The notes below the pieces were generated by a model. It was given only the letters and a program-made list of their open reading frames with translations. It was not told where the DNA came from and did not search any database. The position numbers and the translations under genes are program-made. Positions 52,750 through 61,048 of a stretch of DNA of 64,000 bases are shown here, piece by piece. The stretch's first letter is position 1. Each line of letters begins with the position of its first letter. This DNA comes from Methylobacter sp. (GTDB taxonomy: Bacteria; Pseudomonadota; Gammaproteobacteria; Methylococcales; Methylomonadaceae): the NCBI GenBank assembly GCA_030679035.1, contig JAUXTH010000036.1, positions 1 to 64,000 on the forward strand. The letters are read 5' to 3'.

Positions 52750-52835
52750 CCCACGAAAATCACGAAAGACACGAAAGACACGAAAAAAACAGTCGAAAAA
52801 ATCGTATTACAAGATTTTTCGTGTCTTTCGTGGAC
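52750..52835. repeat. CACGAAA palindromic repeat, mnmH-selD spacer
   Basis: CCACGAAAATCACGAAAGAC, then repeated CACGAAA units, with TTTTTCGTGTCTTTCGTGG inverted on the right. Related to 12989-13049. Confidence 0.75.
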
Positions 52836-52875
52836 AATGCTTTTGGTAGATTCATTATCGGAAATCCTGTGCATT

Positions 52876-55146
52876 ATGAATAACGACTCAACGCCTATTG
52901 TTTCAGACCTGGTTTTGCTCGGCGGCGGGCATGCCAACATCCAGGTCTTGAAAATGATGGCCATGAACCCTATAGGCGGCCTCAGGATCACCTTAATATC
53001 CGACCAGACCCATTCGCCATACTCCGGCATGATACCGGGCTATTTGGCGGGCTATTATTCCTATGAGGAATGTCATTTCGATTTAAGACGCATCTGCGAG
53101 GAACTCGGCCAGCGTTTTATCAAGGCCAAAATCATCGGCATCGATACGCAAAGAAAAAAAATCCGGCTGGAGAACAGGGCGGAAGTCAGTTATGACTGCG
53201 CGTCCATTAACGTCGGCATAGCGCCTAAAAGCATAGAACACTCATCAGACGAGGCGGCTTTAAAACTGATCCCGCTTAAGCCGATTTCCAGGTTTATCGC
53301 GCATTGGGATCGGTTGATGGCCGACCTGAAGGCTTATAAAGACAGCGATTCGCTACATATTGCCGTTGTTGGCGCCGGTGCCTCGGGCGTTGAAATCTCG
53401 ATTATCCTGAAAATGTTAATCGACCAACATAAATGGAATGCCGAGGTGAGCCTTATCCACCGGCATGAATTCCTGGTTTCAGCCAAAGACGGTTTAGCCC
53501 AAAGAAGGCTGTCAAAAACGCTCAAAGATCTGGGCATAAAAGTCTTTAAAAACACCCAGGCGCTTAAGGAACAGGAAAATGGCCTGGTGCTTAAAAATGA
53601 ACAAGGGCTGACCCAGACTAAAGATTTTTATCGGGTGCTGACGGCCACCCAAGCTTCCGCGCCGCAGTGGTTTAAAGACTCGGGGCTACCGGTGAATCAG
53701 GACGGTTTTGTAAAAGTCACCGGAAACCTGCTGGTTGAACATGAACACGCCCTGTTTGCCGCCGGAGACTGCATACACTTTTCGCCGTCTCCATTGAAAA
53801 AAGCCGGCGTTTATGCGGTGCGGCAAGGCATGGTGCTTGAGCAAAATATCCGCGCTTTTTTCACCGGAAAGTCCGCGTTAAAAACCTTTAGCCCTAAGAA
53901 AAACGTGCTGTCTTTAATCACCATAGGCGATCATAAAGCCCTGGTTCATCAGGATAGCGCATCCATCCTCAGATGGATGTGGCCTTCATTGTTGTGGACG
54001 GTTAAGGACGGCATCGACAGGCGTTTTATGAAGCGTTTTCAAGCCAGGACTTTCAACGTAAAGCCCCGGCATTTTGATAAAGTCATGCCCGTGCCCAAGA
54101 CCACGCTGGTTCCTGAAGACTGGGAAAGCAATACCTGCGGCGGCTGCGGCAGCAAGCTTGGGGCTTCCACGTTAATGCTAAGCCTGAATAAGCTGGACAT
54201 TCCCAAAAACGACGCTGTTTTGCTGGGCGTCACAGATGGCGAAGACTGCGCGTTGACCCGATTTTCCGAGCATACCCTGTGCCTGCAAAGCATCGATCAA
54301 TTCCGCTCGTTTATTTCTGACCCTTACTTGCTGGGCCAAATCGCCACCCAACATGCATTGAGCGACATCTACGCGATGGGCGGCGTTGCCAAGACTGCCC
54401 AGGTCGGCCTGACACTCGGAGCCGCAAACAGGAAGATTCAGCAGGAAGACATTTTTCAGCTGATGTCGGGCGTGCTCGATATTCTGACCCAAAGCGGTGT
54501 CTCTCTTGTAGGCGGCCACACGGGTGAAGGCGCGGAACTTGCCATTTCCATTGCCGTCCAGGGCGAAGTAGCATTGGAGCAGGTTTTAAGGAAACAGCTC
54601 ACTAAACCAGGCAACCGCTTGATATTGACTAAACCGATCGGCACCGGCGTTGTTTTTGCCGCCAATATGCTGGCCCAGGCCAATGGCAAGCTGGTGGATC
54701 AGGCGCTTTCAAGCATGCTTGAATCCAACAAAACAGCCATGGAGATTATCAAATCCTTTGATGTTTCCGGCTGCACGGATATTACCGGTTTCGGCCTGCT
54801 AGGCCACGCGTTTGAAATGCTGGGAAAGAACAGCGATGCCGCTTTGGGCATTAAAATCGACTACAAGGCGATTCCCTTGTTCGATGACGTTAGTGAATTA
54901 TTTGCCAAAGGCTATTACGCCTCTATTGCGGAGGAAAACTATCAGTCTTTAAATTCTGTACTGACTGCGGAGATGAGTAATCAAAAGTTTCCTGCGCTGT
55001 TTGATCCCCAAACCAGCGGCGGCCTGTTGTTTTCAGTGCCATCCGATCAGACGGAAGCATGCCTGAAAGCCCTCCATCAAAACGGCGTGGTCAAAGCCAG
55101 TGTTATAGGTGAAGTTATTGATCAGCGGAAAATAATCGTGATTTGA
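52876..55146 (+). CDS. selD: NADH dehydrogenase-like / selenide water dikinase (SelD) fusion
   Basis: 756 residues from ATG 52876; an in-frame ATG at 52837 would add residues derived from the repeat flank. Residues 1 to about 400 are a FAD/NAD(P) oxidoreductase of the NDH-2/sulfide-quinone-reductase fold (LVLLGGGHANIQVLK, IAVVGAGASGVEISIIL, ALFAAGDCIHF). From about 415 it is SelD: CGGCGSKLG (Cys423, Lys426), LGVTDGEDCALT, TQHALSDIYAMGG, SLVGGHTGEGAEL and DPQTSGGLLFSVP. SelD makes selenophosphate from selenide and ATP. Such fusions are known; the flavoprotein half may generate or sense selenide. Confidence 0.92.
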   Translation: MNNDSTPIVSDLVLLGGGHANIQVLKMMAMNPIGGLRITLISDQTHSPYSGMIPGYLAGYYSYEECHFDLRRICEELGQRFIKAKIIGIDTQRKKIRLENRAEVSYDCASINVGIAPKSIEHSSDEAALKLIPLKPISRFIAHWDRLMADLKAYKDSDSLHIAVVGAGASGVEISIILKMLIDQHKWNAEVSLIHRHEFLVSAKDGLAQRRLSKTLKDLGIKVFKNTQALKEQENGLVLKNEQGLTQTKDFYRVLTATQASAPQWFKDSGLPVNQDGFVKVTGNLLVEHEHALFAAGDCIHFSPSPLKKAGVYAVRQGMVLEQNIRAFFTGKSALKTFSPKKNVLSLITIGDHKALVHQDSASILRWMWPSLLWTVKDGIDRRFMKRFQARTFNVKPRHFDKVMPVPKTTLVPEDWESNTCGGCGSKLGASTLMLSLNKLDIPKNDAVLLGVTDGEDCALTRFSEHTLCLQSIDQFRSFISDPYLLGQIATQHALSDIYAMGGVAKTAQVGLTLGAANRKIQQEDIFQLMSGVLDILTQSGVSLVGGHTGEGAELAISIAVQGEVALEQVLRKQLTKPGNRLILTKPIGTGVVFAANMLAQANGKLVDQALSSMLESNKTAMEIIKSFDVSGCTDITGFGLLGHAFEMLGKNSDAALGIKIDYKAIPLFDDVSELFAKGYYASIAEENYQSLNSVLTAEMSNQKFPALFDPQTSGGLLFSVPSDQTEACLKALHQNGVVKASVIGEVIDQRKIIVI

Positions 55147-55207
55147 TTCGACAGTAAGGACGCAATCCTTGCAACCCATAATCCACCGTCATATAAGGCA
55201 TGAGAAT

Positions 55208-55232
55208 GCCGGGCATAAACAGCATGCCCGGC
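55208..55232 (-). repeat. REP-like hairpin repeat, copy 4 (best palindrome)
   Basis: GCCGGGCATAAACAGCATGC then CCGGC: an eight-base stem with a nine-base loop between the convergent selD and TIGR04073 genes; it may end transcription from both sides. Confidence 0.72.
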
Positions 55233-55245
55233 AAAGCTGGAGGGG

Positions 55246-55575
55246 TTATTTAAAATAATCCCAAGGGTACACCGGCGTTAAAATAGGCTTATAGCCTGCC
55301 GGAACTGGAAAAGGCGCGCTAAGAAATTCATAAACGCCGACCAGCTCACGGGTTACCGTCATCCCCAAACCGGTAGCAAGGCCAATAGGGACACCAATCG
55401 CCCCCTGAGCCTTGGTTTCCTTAACAATATTGCCCGGTATCTCAAGAAAACCGGTAGTCATTCCCGCTAAACCCCGACCGAATTTTTGCGCCGAGTCATA
55501 CGCATAAGCATTAGAAAAAGAAAAAAGTGTTAAAACTGTAAAAACCGCCAATACATAAAACCGTAATTTTTTCAT
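55246..55575 (-). CDS. Exosortase-system-associated protein, TIGR04073 family
   Basis: A 109-residue exported protein (signal to about residue 25, cleavage after AYA). KFGRGLAGMTTGFLEIPGNIV, GLATGLGMTVTRELVGVYEFLSAPFPVPAGYKPILTP is the TIGR04073 pattern. The family co-occurs with PEP-CTERM/exosortase systems but lacks a known role. No exosortase or PEP-CTERM protein is encoded in the window. GGAG lies ahead of the start. Monocistronic. Confidence 0.85.
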   Translation of the reverse strand: MKKLRFYVLAVFTVLTLFSFSNAYAYDSAQKFGRGLAGMTTGFLEIPGNIVKETKAQGAIGVPIGLATGLGMTVTRELVGVYEFLSAPFPVPAGYKPILTPVYPWDYFK

Positions 55576-55665
55576 GTGCTGTTCTCCGTTATTTCTTTTA
55601 TTAGGAGCCCTATCTTAACCGATGATACGGACATTAATAGTTGAATATTTTCTCAGTCTCGCACG

Positions 55666-55848
55666 ATTACCTCAACACCCCCGCCGGGCTGGAATAACTA
55701 TCCAACACCTGCACATAATTAGCCCTTTCAAAGCGCTGGGATCAATCGCGTGCTGCTGGCTGACGCTGCCTTTTAGTTGGAGGATCGACTGGTAAAAACC
55801 GCCGGTTACTGCCAGGGATAGCTTGGTCCGACCATACAGCAAAACTGT
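55666..55848 (-). pseudogene. Decayed copy of the 3' end of the dihydroorotate-dehydrogenase-like gene
   Basis: About 85-90 percent identical to 61048-61176 joined to about 61313-61374; an internal piece of roughly 140 bases is missing. Translated, LLYGRTKLSLAVTGGF and QLKGSVSQQHAIDPSA are those of the intact protein. It lies in the same orientation as the intact gene and forms the left flank of the Fic/Gabija island. Confidence 0.85.
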
Positions 55849-55861
55849 AACCTTCCAAACC

Positions 55862-56878
55862 TCACGCTTCACTCCTCGTTTGCAGCCAGCACCTGGCCTT
55901 TTCGGATAAACGGTAGCGTTGCGTCGGGCTGCGGGGGGAATCGGGTTGTGTGCGGTCAAGCCAGCCACCTTCCATGGCTGGGTTTAGGTAGTTTGTCCTG
56001 AAAGTCGGCCGGTGAGAAAGGCCCAATGCTTTCATCAGGTCGGAACTACTCAGTTCACTGTTGCCAATGGCCTCAAACAGTATTTTTACTTGGTCGCTTA
56101 CATGATCGCTTACTTGGTCGGTATCAACCGCCTCGCGAATAGCATCTAGCAGGGATTGCAACATAAACTCGACAAACGGCGTGGCATCGGCGTGCTCATC
56201 CGCTTCGGCCAGCGCTCGATAATACTCGTCCTGCCGTTCGCGAATGACCGTTTCCACAGGCAAATAAACCAGCAAGGGTTTCCACTGTCGAAGAATCAGC
56301 GTTTGCCACAATCGCCCCATGCGGCCATTGCCGTCGGCAAACGGGTGAATAAATTCCAGTTCGTAATGAAACAGGCCGCTGCTGATTAACGGATGCTCTT
56401 CGCTACGTTTCAGCCAATCCAGCAAATCGGTCATCAGATAAGGCACCCGGTCGGCGGGCGGCGCCATGTGCACCAGATGCTCGCCCCGAAATATGCCGAC
56501 ACCACCGGAACGGAATACGCCGGGATGATCGACCAGGGCCGACATCAGCAAACCGTGAGCTGCCAGCAAATCGGCTTCAGAAGCCGGATGCCAGTTGTCC
56601 ATCGCCTCATAGGCGGCAAATGCGTTGCGGACTTCTTGAATTTCGCGCGGCAGCCCCAGAACGCGTTTACCGTCAATCACCGCAGTCACTTGTGCCAAGG
56701 TCAGTGTATTGTTTTCAATAGCCAGCGAGGCTTGAATAGTGCGAATCCGGTTTTCCCGGCGCAGGCGTGGCGCCAAGTTTTGCTCAGCCAAAATCGTATA
56801 GCGACCGATCAGTTCGCTGATTTCGGCAACCACATTCAGGATTACTGGGGTGATGGTATAGGGCGGTTGGTAACTCAT
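55862..56878 (-). CDS. Fic family protein (AMP-transferase type)
   Basis: 338 residues. The Fic active site is complete: HPFADGNGRMGR (178-189; catalytic His178). An inhibitory helix motif SLAIENN (51-57, S-x3-E-x-N) sits N-terminal, which makes it a self-inhibited class II Fic. FRSGGVGIFRG is the flap. After DQVSDHVSDQV (a seven-residue-type repeat) comes a C-terminal winged-helix domain (about 265-338). Fic proteins usually add AMP to target hydroxyls. The position next to a nuclease/helicase pair suggests a defence role, but class II Fic genes are also common alone. Confidence 0.88.
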   Translation of the reverse strand: MSYQPPYTITPVILNVVAEISELIGRYTILAEQNLAPRLRRENRIRTIQASLAIENNTLTLAQVTAVIDGKRVLGLPREIQEVRNAFAAYEAMDNWHPASEADLLAAHGLLMSALVDHPGVFRSGGVGIFRGEHLVHMAPPADRVPYLMTDLLDWLKRSEEHPLISSGLFHYELEFIHPFADGNGRMGRLWQTLILRQWKPLLVYLPVETVIRERQDEYYRALAEADEHADATPFVEFMLQSLLDAIREAVDTDQVSDHVSDQVKILFEAIGNSELSSSDLMKALGLSHRPTFRTNYLNPAMEGGWLDRTQPDSPRSPTQRYRLSEKARCWLQTRSEA

Positions 56879-56994
56879 TTAGGCCTAATTGATTTTGTTA
56901 ACCACGAAAACAGCTAAAATGGTGTTGCTGTCTGTACTCAATGAATCTGAGTCTAGACCGATTAATCGGCTTAAATGCTTTGACTGAAAAAAAA

Positions 56995-58752
56995 TCATTT
57001 TTGGCATGGATCGCCCGAAATATTTGCTTTACCAAACAGAGATTCGACTGCTTGCAGCGCTGAATTCGTTAACAACTGCGTAAACAAAATTGCAAGCCGT
57101 TTTTTGGGTCTTGAACACGCAACATAAAACAAGTTTCTGTTTCTCTCAAATGTTTCTTCTTTTCCACGCGGTACGTTACCAAACCATTGAAGCATTTGAT
57201 TCCAGTTATAATTATTCCAGCCCCTACCGCAAACAACTAATACATTCTCGAATTGAGCCCCTTTTACTCCATGTTTTGTGGAAAAAGGAGTTTTATCTTC
57301 TACATATTGGTATAGTTGCATCACTTCTTTGTACGACACTGATTTTATTTTATTGACCTTTTCAACAAAGCTTATTTCTTTCTCACCCGCAGAATTTTTA
57401 TCTTCTAGTGAATTAAAGTCATTGATCCGTGTTTCTGCTTCTTCAATTTTTGCTGACAATCTAGGATGTCTAGTGATTTTTAATAAGTCAATTACATCCC
57501 GAATGGTTTCTGAGTTTCTAGTTTCAATAAGTTTATTCAAATCAGAAGCCCATTGCTGCTTGTCGGATTGTTTAGTAAGTCGAGTATTTTTAGTATCTAA
57601 ACGTTTAAATATTTCTCCATAGCATCCTTTTTCAAAACTCTCGCATACAGGCTCAATAACTTCCAAAAAGAATTTCATATAATGATCATTCTTTTTCAGA
57701 TAATCATCTGGACTCGAAAAACACGACACAAGATTTTTGTAACCCTGTTCTGAAGCTAATACGTTATTTGTAAGCATTAATATTTTTGTTTTCTCGACTG
57801 TAAACTCCCATCCGCAATTTTCTAAAATAGAAATAGTATTTTGAAGATATTCGTGTGCAATTTCTGAGGGCAAATCTTCTTGCCAATGGTTCTGAGTTTG
57901 ACGTGTACCAATCCAGCCATTAGAGTGATAAATTCTAATTTCTCCTACGGATTTAGGATCAGACTCGTGCTGAGGTAAATCCGGCCTCATATTATTTAAG
58001 GCATCGACTATATTTTTTACTGATCTGAAATTTGCATTTTTCCCAATTTCTACGATTTTTTGCTTTTCACTTGTTATTAGGCCGCATGCGCTAGAACCAT
58101 ATATTTTTTGCCAATGATCTCCGAATAAGCCGATCAAAATACCAGAATCATTATCTATTAAATTATGAACAATGGCTGAGGCTAAATCCTTATTTGTATC
58201 CTGATATTCATCAATGAAAATAATAGGATATTTCGCTTTTATTAGTCTCTGAAACTTTGGAAAGGCCAGAAAAAAGGTCATCATTCTTATGACGTCATCA
58301 TGGTGAAGGCTGATTTCATACTCATCAATTTTGGGGTATCCCAAGTCGTAGATCACCCTCTGATTTTTAATACCACCAGCTTCTTCAATTCTTTTTGGCC
58401 AGTTTCCACCTAATTGGGATGTATGTTTGCACAACTCTTTTTGGAGACCTTGAAGCAAACTCCAGCAAAATCCGTGAATCGTATCTGTAAAAACGACAGG
58501 ATGATTATCTGTACGATCTTTTATTTCATCTTTTGCAACATTGGTATATGTAATACAAGCTATCTGCTGCCCTTTTTGAGAATAAGTTAAATACTTATTT
58601 GAAATCAAAAACTTTAATGCCTCAATCAGTGAATAGGTTTTTCCGGCACCGGCCCCAGCTTCCAAGCGAAAACATTTATCTTCATTGATTGCTTGAAACA
58701 TTTCCCTTAAGGCTTTCTCGGATGCTTCTTCTGCTGGGCTATGATAAATCAC
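56995..58752 (-). CDS. gajB: UvrD/Rep-like helicase, GajB-like
   Basis: 585 residues of superfamily 1A helicase. Motif I EAGAGAGKTYSL (about 31-42), motif Ia ACITYTNVAKDEIKDR, motif II IIFIDEYQDTNKDL, motif V HGVKGAQFENVLVV and motif VI LFYVACSRPKKRLAIL are all visible. Paired downstream of an OLD-type nuclease with a 14-base overlap, it matches the gene order of Gabija and class 2 OLD systems. It is longer than the Bacillus GajB I recall (about 494 residues). The gene is AT-rich against its neighbours, a sign of transfer. Confidence 0.8.
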   Translation of the reverse strand: MIYHSPAEEASEKALREMFQAINEDKCFRLEAGAGAGKTYSLIEALKFLISNKYLTYSQKGQQIACITYTNVAKDEIKDRTDNHPVVFTDTIHGFCWSLLQGLQKELCKHTSQLGGNWPKRIEEAGGIKNQRVIYDLGYPKIDEYEISLHHDDVIRMMTFFLAFPKFQRLIKAKYPIIFIDEYQDTNKDLASAIVHNLIDNDSGILIGLFGDHWQKIYGSSACGLITSEKQKIVEIGKNANFRSVKNIVDALNNMRPDLPQHESDPKSVGEIRIYHSNGWIGTRQTQNHWQEDLPSEIAHEYLQNTISILENCGWEFTVEKTKILMLTNNVLASEQGYKNLVSCFSSPDDYLKKNDHYMKFFLEVIEPVCESFEKGCYGEIFKRLDTKNTRLTKQSDKQQWASDLNKLIETRNSETIRDVIDLLKITRHPRLSAKIEEAETRINDFNSLEDKNSAGEKEISFVEKVNKIKSVSYKEVMQLYQYVEDKTPFSTKHGVKGAQFENVLVVCGRGWNNYNWNQMLQWFGNVPRGKEETFERNRNLFYVACSRPKKRLAILFTQLLTNSALQAVESLFGKANISGDPCQK

Positions 58753-60772
58753 TGCTTATCTCCTTCTGACTGGCTTCCTTTTTAATATCATTGGCTGCCA
58801 ACCACAATAAGCCATCCTCGATATATTTTGGAACTTTCCAGTTGGTTTTTTCTATTGCGTATTCTATGGCGAAATTTGCTTTACTTTTTTCTCCTATTTT
58901 CTCTGCTTTCTCAAAAGCATCTTTCTCAGCCTGCTTTTCATCCGTTTCATTCTCAAGACCAAACAATTCTCTATTCGCCAATATAAAGGCATCTTCAAAA
59001 CTACGCCCACAAGCAGTTAGACCTTCCTCGGGTATTTCAAAGGTGAGTCTTCGAAAACCTTTAACTTTATCAGTATCAGTTTTTACAGTGAGATTTGCTA
59101 GCGATGAATATCCAGTTTCATCAAACCATTCTGATAGTCCACCATTGCTTGAATGAGTGCCCTCCGAAAAAGGGCAACTTGAATAGACAATTTTACCACT
59201 TTTTGCAGATATTTCTTTCTTCACGCAGTCCAAATCAGTAACAACGAGAGTTTTTAATTCAAGAAAATCAAGAAACTTATAAAAATGGTGAGCATACGCT
59301 CCCCCAATTTCAACAACAGACAAATAACTCCGGCGGAGCTCTGTTGATTTAGAGCCATCAACTTTTCGTATGATTTCAGGCAACAGGATTCTTTCTGTAG
59401 TTCCCTCAACCATAATTGCCTTGTCTGCAAAATAGAGGTCACTTTTAGTTAATGTGAGATATTTATGAATAAATTCTTTATCTTTTTTGTGTTCTTCTGG
59501 TTCAAATGTCTTGCCTAAATCCTTAACAGTTGTCTCATTTTCCATTTTCGACATAAAGTAACGAATTGTGTCAAAATCCGCTTCGTTTGCAATATGTGTT
59601 GAATGAGTGCTTACTACGAATTGAACAGGCCACTTGGTTCCACTATTAAACAACTTTTCAAACTCTGTTACGATGTGATTAAGTTGTTTTATAAATACCT
59701 CTTGCATTTGAGGATGCAAATGAGCCTCTGGTTCTTCAATAAATATCAAATGACCTTTTGCTTCTTGCTCAACAGACTGATAATTTCTGAAAAACTCATA
59801 AATCTGAAATAGAATATAAATTAGATTTCTGGCGCCAAGGCCGTTATATGTTTCAGGTAATGAAAAATATTCGCCTTTTTTATAGTGAACCCTTGTATTG
59901 CTTTCCAAAAGAGATTTAACATTTAACTCAGTAGTAGCACTTAAATTGGGATCTTGGAGCCCTGGATAACCAAATATGGTAAGGGTCGGTAGTAATTCGC
60001 CGACTTTCGTTTGAAAATCGCTATCCACCTTTTTCTGGAGCTCCTCAACGACACTGTTAATTTCATCTGACTTTGTTTTAAATTCAGCTGGAGCATTTGC
60101 AAGTGATGAGCTTTTGAAGATATTACCAAGGGTTTTTCCTAGAACATCCTTTTCATTATGCGTTTCATCATCAAGCCCTCTTTGTGCATTGATAAAACTA
60201 GTCAATAGTAAACGTTTAAATTTGACAAAATCGAGTCTGGTTTTGTTAGTTTCATCTGTAGGATCAATTGCAAACACACAAGCTTCGTAATAGGAAATAA
60301 TTCTTCCCTTTAGGTCTTTGAAGAACGAAACATCAGAGCTTCCATCTAAGCCCTCAAAAAAACTCTTAATTTTTCCATCTCCCAGTCTGAACGATGCAAT
60401 AATCCTTGTCTTATAAATATCTTCGTCTAAATCAAGAATAAAGTCCCCGAGTAAACCATATCCGTCAACATCTGCTTTATAATCAACCAGTAGTTCTAGC
60501 TCTATTTTTGGCAATAAGTTCCTAATATCTTCATCAGGCTTGCCATCGGTTAAGGCTGCAAAAGCCTTACGGAAGTTATTTAATGATGACAGATTGAAAT
60601 CTTCAAATTTCACTTTAGGATTTGTTCCAGATAAAAAGCTTCGAAATATTTCTGTCAAGGAAGTTTTTCCTGAGTTATTTCTCCCAACAATCAAGGTAGT
60701 TCTGTCATTTAAGCTAAGTTTTACATCTTTTAAAAGCCTGTAATTTCTTATGTGTATTTCTTTAATCAGCAT
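58739..60772 (-). CDS. gajA: OLD-family ATPase/Toprim nuclease, GajA-like
   Basis: 677 residues. The N-terminal ABC/SMC-like ATPase has LIVGRNNSGKTSL (about 27-39), a central coiled region, and LIFIEEPEAHLHPQMQEVFI (Walker B) with FVVSTHSTHIANEADF. The C-terminal Toprim domain has AIMVEGTTERILLPE (Glu near 454) and VVTDLDCVK (Asp pair near 511). In Gabija, GajA is a DNA nicking enzyme held in check by NTPs and activated on phage infection, with GajB. The length exceeds typical GajA (about 578), so a related class 2 OLD system is possible. Confidence 0.82.
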   Translation of the reverse strand: MLIKEIHIRNYRLLKDVKLSLNDRTTLIVGRNNSGKTSLTEIFRSFLSGTNPKVKFEDFNLSSLNNFRKAFAALTDGKPDEDIRNLLPKIELELLVDYKADVDGYGLLGDFILDLDEDIYKTRIIASFRLGDGKIKSFFEGLDGSSDVSFFKDLKGRIISYYEACVFAIDPTDETNKTRLDFVKFKRLLLTSFINAQRGLDDETHNEKDVLGKTLGNIFKSSSLANAPAEFKTKSDEINSVVEELQKKVDSDFQTKVGELLPTLTIFGYPGLQDPNLSATTELNVKSLLESNTRVHYKKGEYFSLPETYNGLGARNLIYILFQIYEFFRNYQSVEQEAKGHLIFIEEPEAHLHPQMQEVFIKQLNHIVTEFEKLFNSGTKWPVQFVVSTHSTHIANEADFDTIRYFMSKMENETTVKDLGKTFEPEEHKKDKEFIHKYLTLTKSDLYFADKAIMVEGTTERILLPEIIRKVDGSKSTELRRSYLSVVEIGGAYAHHFYKFLDFLELKTLVVTDLDCVKKEISAKSGKIVYSSCPFSEGTHSSNGGLSEWFDETGYSSLANLTVKTDTDKVKGFRRLTFEIPEEGLTACGRSFEDAFILANRELFGLENETDEKQAEKDAFEKAEKIGEKSKANFAIEYAIEKTNWKVPKYIEDGLLWLAANDIKKEASQKEISSDLS

Positions 60773-60876
60773 GCTCGTAATCCATATTTATGCGGTTATC
60801 GTAAATCATCGGAATAAGCGACAAATTTATGTTCCCCCTTGAATGCCTGTTGACTTAATGAGACATAGTCCTGTGG

Positions 60877-60899
60877 TCCGGTATGCTGTTTATGCCCGA
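60877..60899 (+). repeat. REP-like hairpin repeat, copy 3
   Basis: TCCGGTATGCTGTTTATGCCCGA, between the GajA-like gene start and the right-hand flank of the island. The gap 60773-61048 also has TAGGGTACGTTTTACGCACC near 61021 and no gene. Confidence 0.68.
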
Positions 60900-61048
60900 C
60901 ATTTCCATGATCCAATATGACAACAGATTTTGATTTTGTCCGCCACCATATCATCAAGACACCTGAATGTCAGGCAACGAAAAGCTATTGCCTGACCTAC
61001 CCAGCTAGCTTACTTCTAATTAGGGTACGTTTTACGCACCCACCAAGA

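Noticed and set aside
52750-52835. Short CACGAAA direct units resembling a CRISPR fragment
   Set aside because: Units are 7-9 bases with no spacers of constant length; the stretch is a palindrome shared with two other loci.
52876-55146. A selenocysteine codon in the SelD active site
   Set aside because: The active-site residue is encoded by a normal cysteine codon and no in-frame TGA was seen.
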